From the NCBI GenBank assembly GCA_017532345.1, contig JAFXJJ010000011.1:1-46825 (forward strand): a stretch of 46,825 nucleotides of DNA, given 5' to 3'. The first letter of the stretch is position 1. The number at the start of each line of letters is the position of its first letter. The notes under the pieces are model-generated. The model ran no database searches. It was not told the origin of the DNA and was given only the letters and a program-made list of their open reading frames with translations. Below are positions 41,674 through 46,825 of the stretch, one piece after another. Source of the DNA: Erysipelotrichales bacterium. Lineage in GTDB: Bacteria; Bacillota_I; Bacilli_A; Erysipelotrichales; Erysipelotrichaceae. The position numbers were made by a program, and so were the translations under genes.

Positions 41674-42045
41674 ATGAAAAAGTTTATAAAATTATTAACG
41701 TGTGCATTTGTTGCTCTGTTGTCTCTTTCTGGATGTAGTGCAAGTTCTAATCTTGAATTCGAAACATCATTAAAAAATCTTCATTACGAAAACTATGAAA
41801 ACCAAAATCCTGAATTCACATTACTAGATGATACTGATAAGGTTATAACTGTAAAAGGCGATAAACACAGCTGTGGAGATAGAACTATTGAAGATATTAC
41901 TGCTTTAAAATTATATGTCAATTTTGATAATCTAAATGTAGGTAACAGTCAAGAATTTCCAATTTATATAAAATACAATGATTCAGTTTGCAATTTTGAA
42001 ATTAATCCTGAAACTGTTTCGTTTGATGTCAAATTGAAAGAATAA
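41674..42045 (+). CDS. Small lipoprotein, unknown
   Basis: 123 residues. Signal MKKFIKLLTCAFVALLSLSGC ends at Cys21 (lipobox LSGC). The mature part is a single beta-rich domain of about 95 residues with two cysteines (KHSCGDRTI and DSVCNFEIN) that could form a disulfide. No family is recognised. SD AAAGGAG precedes the ATG and a terminator follows. Confidence 0.75.
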   Translation: MKKFIKLLTCAFVALLSLSGCSASSNLEFETSLKNLHYENYENQNPEFTLLDDTDKVITVKGDKHSCGDRTIEDITALKLYVNFDNLNVGNSQEFPIYIKYNDSVCNFEINPETVSFDVKLKE

Positions 42046-42051
42046 CTATTA

Positions 42052-42083
42052 AAATAAGACGTAATTATTTATGTCTTATTTTT
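42052..42083 (+). terminator. Terminator of the small lipoprotein gene
   Basis: AATAAGAC (42053-42060) / GTCTTATT (42073-42080), then a T run. Confidence 0.8.
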
Positions 42084-42196
42084 TGATTATTCGCAACTAA
42101 CATACTATTTGCTATAATTACAATGTAAATGATTAAGCGATTGTTAAGATTTTTTATTATGTATTCTAGATACATTAGAAAGTGATGGTATTACTT

Positions 42197-42600
42197 ATGC
42201 CTAGAAAGAAGAATATTACTAAGTCCGAAGCTAAAAGTGTTATTCTTGAGAACTTTTCTCAAAAAGATTTTTTGAACTTACTAAATCAATATGCTAAACA
42301 ATATAAAGATGTTAGCAAAGAAGTAACACAATATGAAATGGCTTCACTCGAAAAAGTCTTAACACAGCATAACATTAACGAATATTGTCTGCATTGTGGT
42401 TCTCATATTATTGTTAAAAATGGTAAGTAAAAAAAACGGGTTACAGCGGTTTAAATGTACTGACTGTAATCGAAATTTCAATCGTTTAACTAATACGTTT
42501 TTAGAAAAACTCGATTTGGTTTTGATTATTGGATTGAATTAATTTATATGATGCTAGATAAAAATTTTATTTGAAGAAAAAATCGAACAACAGAAAGTTA
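42197..42600 (+). pseudogene. Decayed transposase, zinc-ribbon N-terminal part (IS1595/ISXO2-like)
   Basis: From the ATG at 42197 the frame reads MPRKKNITKSEAKSVIL..., with ISxxDFLNLLNQY-like helices, then CLHCGSHIIVKNGK, the first half of a zinc ribbon, and stops at 42430 in a run of eight A. One base of shift restores NGLQRFKCTDCNRNFNRL, the second half of the ribbon. A further shift gives FDYWIELIYMMLDKN, the expected next helix of IS1595-type transposases. No catalytic domain follows and no terminal inverted repeats are found. It is a dead insertion sequence remnant. Confidence 0.75.
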
Positions 42601-42681
42601 TCCTTTGTATGTACGATATAATGCAGATTTTTTGTACTTAATTTTGTGAGTTATAAAAACAGTAGTATAAAATGAATATAA

Positions 42682-42748
42682 AAAAGAGAGATGAAATGTA
42701 TACTTTTGATATTTTACATCAAAAATAAGGTACATTCATCTCTCTTTA
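42682..42748 (-). terminator. Long-arm hairpin downstream of the excisionase-like gene
   Basis: AAAGAGAGATGAAATGTA (about 42683-42700) pairs with TACATTCATCTCTCTTT (42731-42747), one bulge. On the minus strand a T run follows, so it ends transcription from 42804-43061. Confidence 0.7.
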
Positions 42749-42803
42749 AATCGGGTATTTCTCCTTATATATTAAGATAAAGTCAGAAGAAAAGCCTAAC
42801 CGA

Positions 42804-43061
42804 TTAGCTAGGCATACGTCCAGAATTCATAACTGCAATAACATCATCTGCATACACATATCGAGCATGCTTCCAAAAGTCTGGGTAATTCTCACAAACT
42901 TTGCGTTTAATCCCCAAAGCTTTGTTACGACCTACACGGTACACTCTCATAATATCTGCAGTATTCCATAAAACTGGTTCATATTTGTTTTCTCCAGTAG
43001 CATTAGTTCTATATAAATTATTGTTCATAAAATTCGTATATCCTTTCGCCATGTCGGCCAT
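42804..43061 (-). CDS. Small HTH protein, excisionase-like
   Basis: 85 residues. The C-terminal 60 residues fit a MerR/excisionase-like winged helix: PVLWNTADIMRVYRVGRNKA, LGIKRKVCEN and YVYADDVIAVMNSG. The arrangement (promoter at the right end of the island, reading inward, opposite the integrase) is that of xis-type or control genes of integrative elements. The role in excision is inferred from size, fold and position. SD GGTGG is about 7 bases upstream. The terminator at 42682 follows. Confidence 0.65.
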   Translation of the reverse strand: MADMAKGYTNFMNNNLYRTNATGENKYEPVLWNTADIMRVYRVGRNKALGIKRKVCENYPDFWKHARYVYADDVIAVMNSGRMPS

Positions 43062-43157
43062 TAAAACCCACCTTATCTTTCTTTAGGCGAAATTATCCAA
43101 TACTACTATTAATATTATAATAAATTACTTACTATAATTCAATTCATCAATAAATTG

Positions 43158-43177
43158 GGGTACCTTTTACGGTACCC
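43158..43177. promoter_or_regulatory. GGTACC inverted repeat, candidate recombinase arm site (right end)
   Basis: GGGTACC (43158-43164) / GGTACCC (43171-43177) with a 6-base spacer. The same words flank the left end of the island. Confidence 0.5.
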
Positions 43178-43253
43178 TTTCATATTTTTTTGATTTAAAA
43201 ATAATATTTTATCTGTATTTAATATTACTTTTATACATTCCAACTTCTACCTA

Positions 43254-43271
43254 CCCCACCTCCACCATAAA
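43254..43271 (+). repeat. Island attR core
   Basis: Exact 18-base repeat of 30500-30517 (CCCCACCTCCACCATAAA). With attL it bounds an island of about 12.75 kb. Confidence 0.85.
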
Positions 43272-43276
43272 GATTT

Positions 43277-43306
43277 GATACGAACCCCACAAAGGTTCGT
43301 TTTAAA
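43277..43306 (+). terminator. Probable original tmRNA terminator, displaced
   Basis: ACGAACC pairs with GGTTCGT (loop of 7), followed by TTTAAATT. It starts about 12 bases after the CCA of the attR copy, the usual distance for a tmRNA terminator, and no gene lies upstream in the present arrangement. Confidence 0.7.
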
Positions 43307-43376
43307 TTACATAAATATTACAATAAAATAAATTTAAAAATTGTCGTATTATGGTATAATAAATTAGGTGATTAAT

Positions 43377-44120
43377 ATGCAAACAATTTTTTTAACCAGT
43401 TGTTTAGATACGTATGATAAAGATATTAATGGTAACAGAATTGCCAAACATTTTGGAAATAAAAATAATATTTTAGATAATTTAAAAAAATATATTAAAA
43501 AGTTTGATAATTTTTTGTTTGTTGCTAGTGATGAATATAACACAGAATATACCGATCTATATGCAAATGCAATATTTGAATCATTTGATATGACTTTACC
43601 ATTTAAAAAATATGAAATATTAGATATAAGAACAGAAGATAAAATTGATGATTTAATTAATAAAGCTGATTTTATTTTTCTTTGTGGTGGTCATTTGCCA
43701 ACACAAAATAAATTTTTTAATAAAATCAACTTAAAAGAAAAATTATATAATACAAATGCAATAATATGTGGCGGTAGCGCTGGAAGTATGAACTGTGCAA
43801 TTGATGTTTATTGTCCTCCTGAAATAGAAGGTGAAAGTTTAGATGAAAGTTTTAATCGTTATCTAAGTGGATTAGGTATAACAAATATAAACATATTGCC
43901 TCATTTTAGTGAATTTAGGAATTATATATTGGATGGAAAAAAATATATTGAAGAAATAATAATTCCAGATAGTTTTAAAAATAAAATTTATGCCATAAAT
44001 GATAGTACATACTTTATAATAGATAATGGCATTACTACATTATATGGAGAAGCTTACATTATAAAAGATGGAAAAATTATAAAGATTAATGAAGATAGTA
44101 AAAAAATATGCATAGAATAA
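43377..44120 (+). CDS. Peptidase E-like (S51 family) protein
   Basis: 247 residues from the ATG at 43377 (SD AGGTGAT); a GTG nine bases upstream lies within the SD. The S51 fold is shown by ADFIFLCGGHLPTQN (about 97-111) and the nucleophile elbow ICGGSAGSMNC with Ser134, followed by GLGITNINILPHFSEF with the catalytic His region. Family members cleave N-terminal Asp dipeptides or act in cyanophycin breakdown. Base composition is markedly more AT-rich than the chromosome or the island. It lies between attR and a second left-arm repeat, so it was probably acquired. A -10-like TATAAT is at 43355-43360. Confidence 0.85.
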   Translation: MQTIFLTSCLDTYDKDINGNRIAKHFGNKNNILDNLKKYIKKFDNFLFVASDEYNTEYTDLYANAIFESFDMTLPFKKYEILDIRTEDKIDDLINKADFIFLCGGHLPTQNKFFNKINLKEKLYNTNAIICGGSAGSMNCAIDVYCPPEIEGESLDESFNRYLSGLGITNINILPHFSEFRNYILDGKKYIEEIIIPDSFKNKIYAINDSTYFIIDNGITTLYGEAYIIKDGKIIKINEDSKKICIE

Positions 44121-44280
44121 TAAAATATTAGTATTTTAAAAAAGTTAATTGAAAGTTATAAAAAAGTTAAGTAATTTGCAAATTTTTATTAGAAACGTGT
44201 TTACTAAATTTAAAAAGTACAGTAAAATTTAGTTATACAATGAACAAGGTTTTGGGGTTCGGAAACTGAATCCTTTCGGC
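44121..44280. other. Spacer with a tRNA-3'-end-like remnant
   Basis: AT-rich and without a gene. Its end, 44254-44283, reads GGGGTTCGGAAACTGAATCC then TTTCGGCACCA. GGGTTC and GAATCC can pair, and an ACCA follows seven bases later, as at the 3' end of a tRNA or tmRNA, but the loop (GGAAACT) is not a T-loop. It stands exactly where the tmRNA 3' end stands at copy 1 of the left-arm repeat. Confidence 0.5.
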
Positions 44281-44386
44281 ACCATAAATTTATATGCAAT
44301 TAAATGCGGTTAATTACTACCTTTAAAAGCTAGTAATTTCCGTGTTTTTTTATGTTTTACCTTTAAAATTTAAAAATTAGGGGTAC
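44281..44386 (+). repeat. Left-arm repeat (copy 2)
   Basis: About 94 percent identical by eye (6 differences in 106) to 30510-30615. It includes a weakened version of the terminator hairpin and ends in GGTACC words (44381-44387, 44392-44398). No recombinase gene follows. Confidence 0.9.
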
Positions 44387-44402
44387 CTTTTGGGTACCTT
44401 TT

Positions 44403-44412
44403 ACCTCCACCA
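44403..44412 (+). repeat. Third copy of the att core (short)
   Basis: ACCTCCACCA equals the last ten bases of the tmRNA gene; it lies 5 bases after the last GGTACC word of copy 2. Confidence 0.5.
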
Positions 44413-44516
44413 TCATCCTCCTAACTGCAGCAATTAAATTTAAGATTGATGTTTTAATACTTTTCGAAATAATATGTTAAAATGATTATAGATAATTAAG
44501 AAAAGAGGTTTATATT

Positions 44517-45077
44517 ATGAGAAAGAATTTAGGAGCTAAACCGTACGTTTACCCAATGCCAGTATTTGTTATCGCAACATATGATGAAAATGGAGTACCA
44601 AATGCAATGAATGCAGCATGGGGTTGTGTAGCAGATTATAAGAAGATTGCGATAATAATGGATGCAAGTCATAAAACATACAAAAATATTGTTAAGAATC
44701 AGGCATTTACTGTTAGTATGTGCAATATGAAAAACATGGTATATGCAGATTATGTAGGAATAGTATCAGGAAACGATACAGCTAATAAATTAGAAAAAAC
44801 TCCATGGAGATTAGTTAAAAGTGAATTTGTTAATGCACCTATCATTGAGGAGCTTCCACTTTGCTTAGAATGTGAGTTTGAAAGCTTTGATGAGGATAAA
44901 GAACTTTTAATTGGCGAAATTGTGAATGTTAGCTGTGATGAAGCTATTCTAAATGAAAAAGGTATTATTGATCCTTCTTTACTAAAGCCTATTACATATG
45001 ACCCTGTAAATCATGCTTATTATGTATTAGGAGAAAAAGTAGGTAATGCTTTTAGTGATGGAAAGAAGATTAAATAA
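44517..45077 (+). CDS. Flavin reductase-like domain protein
   Basis: 186 residues. The flavin reductase-like (FMN-binding split barrel) pattern is visible: YPMPVFVIATYDENGVPNAM (residues 12-31), MNAAWGCV, DASHKTYKNIVKNQAFTVSM (about 62-81), YVGIVSGNDTANKLE and LECEFESFDEDKELLIGEIV. Such small proteins bind FMN and reduce flavin or other acceptors with NAD(P)H. SD AAAGAGG precedes the ATG. It is the first clear chromosomal gene after the island remnants. A strong terminator follows. Confidence 0.9.
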   Translation: MRKNLGAKPYVYPMPVFVIATYDENGVPNAMNAAWGCVADYKKIAIIMDASHKTYKNIVKNQAFTVSMCNMKNMVYADYVGIVSGNDTANKLEKTPWRLVKSEFVNAPIIEELPLCLECEFESFDEDKELLIGEIVNVSCDEAILNEKGIIDPSLLKPITYDPVNHAYYVLGEKVGNAFSDGKKIK

Positions 45078-45131
45078 ATTTGTATTGACTACAAATCTAC
45101 AATAACATATATATCAAACTAATCAGAATAT

Positions 45132-45161
45132 AAAAACTAGGATTCCTTAATCCTAGTTTTT
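45132..45161. terminator. Bidirectional terminator
   Basis: Perfect 13-base stem AAAAACTAGGATT (45132-45144) / AATCCTAGTTTTT (45149-45161), loop CCTT, between convergent genes. Confidence 0.9.
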
Positions 45162-45993
45162 AATTTACACAATCCTCTACAATAGTATTTCGTATACCTA
45201 TTAGAATTTCTTGTTGTTGTACTTTTATATCACGCCAATGAATACTTGTGCTAGTTAGCCAATCGCTAACATTAGTAATCCTTTGATGTGAATCAGAAGC
45301 TAACTGTTGATTATCCCAATACTTTTCATCATCCATCCATTCTTCATGAAATGCAATAGATATATCATCACTCGCTAATTTATTGTATGCTTCTAATGAA
45401 TTAATTAATTCGTTAGTAGCTGCCTCAATGCTTCTTGCATGTTCTTTCATTGTTGTTTCTTTTCGATTATACTTGTGTCCCAATGAATTGTAGCGTACAT
45501 CGCCAAAAGTATATACCTCATCAGCTGCAGTTATCATATTTTTCAAGGTTACTATCTTCTTAGAAATATCATTTATTAAAATGGGTAGTTCATGTAACCT
45601 TTTGATATTGAATACTGTTTGTTCACTAATATCATTTGAATCAAAAAGCTTTACTATCGAATCATATAATTCATTAATCTTTACAGAGTTTGACTCTACC
45701 TTATTTTTAGTAGAATCAACTTCAAACTTTAATAAAGTAATCTTTGATGTGATATCATTAAATTCATCTTGAGCTTCTTGTAGTTGTGTTGCTCTTTTCC
45801 CCATAACACTTAACAACATACTCTTTATGGAATTAGATTCCAATCTTTCTAAATTATCCTCTGCTTCAGATAATGCTAGTTCTAGTTTTCTTAATTCTGC
45901 TTCCTTAATTTTCAAATCATTAATTAACTTATCTTTTTCTATTGATAATCGTAAATAATCTTGAATCATTATTTTTTGATTGCTAGTACCCAT
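45160..45993 (-). CDS. Coiled-coil protein, unknown
   Basis: 277 residues from the ATG at 45993 (SD GGAGGAG); an upstream ATG at 46026 lies within the end of the cyclase gene and has no SD. Residues about 15-60 and 75-110 form long heptad-type coiled coils (LINDLKIKEAELRKLELALS, ITLLKFEVDSTKNKVES). The C-terminal half is helical and ends WLTSTSIHWRDIKVQQQEIL. No signal peptide or membrane helix. It is 19 bases downstream of the cyclase gene, so co-transcribed; no function is recognised. Confidence 0.75.
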   Translation of the reverse strand: MGTSNQKIMIQDYLRLSIEKDKLINDLKIKEAELRKLELALSEAEDNLERLESNSIKSMLLSVMGKRATQLQEAQDEFNDITSKITLLKFEVDSTKNKVESNSVKINELYDSIVKLFDSNDISEQTVFNIKRLHELPILINDISKKIVTLKNMITAADEVYTFGDVRYNSLGHKYNRKETTMKEHARSIEAATNELINSLEAYNKLASDDISIAFHEEWMDDEKYWDNQQLASDSHQRITNVSDWLTSTSIHWRDIKVQQQEILIGIRNTIVEDCVN

Positions 45994-46012
45994 GACACTC
46001 CTCCGTTTTATA

Positions 46013-46609
46013 TTATTCAATATCAATCAAAACTGCTCTACATGGTGCCCCATCAGAGCCTGCTAGAGATAATGGTGCTGCATTTAGTAAGTATACACCT
46101 TCATTTACTTCATCTAAACATATTCCTTCTAGTAATACTACTTCTGCACCTAGTAGCTCCTTGTGCACTGCCATTGGTGCATCCTCTGGTCCAACCGATT
46201 GTGATTCATTACCGATTAATAGAATTCCTTCTTCCACAAATACTTTCGCTGCCTCTAGGGTAACAACTGCATCACCTTTAATTAAAATACGCTCCATCGC
46301 TTCACTATTAGCTTTTCTAGCTACTTTAACCATCATTCTCGCATCACTACTTGTCACATCACCTTGATGCTCATATACATATGCTAGTCCTATTACTTTA
46401 TTTAAATCAATACTTTCAATAGTCTTACCATCTTTATAAAAATGAAATGGTGCATCAATATGTGTTCCATTATGCGCACACATTGAAAATGACGTTAGAT
46501 TATATGATGAACCATCTTCCATTCTTAATACTTCTATTTTCTGTGGTACATCATCCCCTGGATATACCTTACAACTAAATATTTCTTGTGAAATATCATA
46601 AATTTTCAT
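46013..46609 (-). CDS. Cyclase-family metal hydrolase (kynurenine formamidase-like)
   Basis: 198 residues. The signature CAHNGTHIDAPFHFYKDGK (about 44-62; HxGTHxDxPxHF) supplies the metal ligands of the cyclase/KynB family. Other typical stretches are IYDISQEIF at the N-terminus and GNESQSVG (about residue 131). Members hydrolyse N-formylkynurenine, isatin or other cyclic amides; with no kynurenine genes nearby the substrate is open. SD GGAG is upstream of the ATG. It is the first gene of a two-gene minus-strand operon. Confidence 0.9.
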   Translation of the reverse strand: MKIYDISQEIFSCKVYPGDDVPQKIEVLRMEDGSSYNLTSFSMCAHNGTHIDAPFHFYKDGKTIESIDLNKVIGLAYVYEHQGDVTSSDARMMVKVARKANSEAMERILIKGDAVVTLEAAKVFVEEGILLIGNESQSVGPEDAPMAVHKELLGAEVVLLEGICLDEVNEGVYLLNAAPLSLAGSDGAPCRAVLIDIE

Positions 46610-46730
46610 AATTATATCTCCACCTGTATATTCTCATGATAACATATCCATTCTCCACCTTCAATTATCAATAGATTATTTAAATTTAGAGATATTATGA
46701 TATACTAAAACTAATAAAGAGGTGATAGTA

Positions 46731-46825
46731 ATGTTTGATGAAATTAATGATTTAAGAAAACATTGTGATAGAGCTTGGAAAATGACTACATTTGGTTGCT
46801 TACTACTAACAATTGTTTTAGGAAT
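46731..46825 (+). CDS. Membrane protein, N-terminal fragment
   Basis: 31 codons to the window edge. The start ATG at 46731 follows SD AGAGGTGAT. The fragment reads MFDEINDLRKHCDRAWKMTT and continues into a hydrophobic run (FGCLLLTIVLG), so it is a short cytoplasmic segment and the first membrane helix. Too little is present to identify it. Confidence 0.6.
   Translation, partial: MFDEINDLRKHCDRAWKMTTFGCLLLTIVLG

Noticed and set aside
30663-43271. The island as a prophage or conjugative element
   Set aside because: No capsid, terminase, portal, relaxase or type IV secretion genes were found.
1-46825. CRISPR array
   Set aside because: No regularly spaced direct repeats with unique spacers were seen; the repeats found are attachment sites, linkers and hairpins.

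Overview
This is a low-GC Gram-positive chromosome segment. Gene content (Spo0A-type DNA-binding domains, secG-rnr-smpB-ssrA order, many short-signal lipoproteins, AT-rich codon use) points to a gut Firmicute, most likely in or near the Erysipelotrichales; the genus cannot be fixed from the sequence.

Layout: (1) 1-2268, end of a shikimate/tyrosine operon (DAHP synthase C-terminus, aroA, tyrA). (2) 2355-6311, minus strand: a ComFB-like protein, an unrecognised 270-residue protein, a PHP-family phosphatase, yaaA and a methyltransferase. (3) 6452-10186, plus strand: a MazG-like protein, a 76-residue protein, a Na/Pi cotransporter with a PhoU-like tail, and an HTH-TPR regulator. (4) 10242-10698: a frameshifted HTH gene with twin CCCTA-N5-TAGGG palindromes upstream, and tRNA-Arg(CCT). 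(5) 10752-14977, minus strand: a phosphonate/phosphate-ester type ABC importer (phnD, phnC, two phnE) and a metallo-beta-lactamase-fold hydrolase. (6) 15277-21281: typA, a twin-arginine flavoprotein with a divergent LysR regulator, and an HTH-zinc-ribbon/GyrI-like pair. (7) 21324-23800: a PDZ-type lipoprotein and two divergent Spo0A paralogues. One keeps a canonical DNA-binding domain but has lost the phospho-acceptor aspartate. (8) 23836-30513: tRNA-Arg(CCG), secG, rnr, a capA-like lipoprotein, smpB, a DUF2207-like membrane protein and tmRNA. This is the trans-translation locus: RNase R, SmpB and tmRNA act together on stalled ribosomes.

A mobile island of about 12.75 kb sits at the 3' end of the tmRNA gene, between an 18-bp direct repeat at 30500-30517 and 43254-43271. 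It carries a tyrosine recombinase at its left end, a primase-polymerase-like replication protein, a small excisionase-like protein at its right end, a transglutaminase-like lipoprotein, three related Thr-rich lipoproteins, a DUF4258-like protein with a truncated duplicate, another small lipoprotein and a dead transposase. It carries no recognisable conjugation or phage structural genes, so it resembles an integrative plasmid or satellite. Its left edge holds a terminator hairpin placed just after tmRNA; a second hairpin just beyond the right repeat looks like the displaced native tmRNA terminator.

Beyond the island, an AT-rich peptidase-E-like gene and a second copy of the island's left arm (44281-44386), followed by a third short core copy (44403-44412), suggest an older or decayed related insertion. 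The window ends with a flavin-reductase-like gene, a cyclase plus coiled-coil operon, and the start of a membrane protein.

The most interesting items are the phosphorylation-dead Spo0A pair, the element-supplied tmRNA terminator with nested attachment sites, and the undescribed lipoprotein family sharing a YDG-x-TRM-like C-terminal domain.
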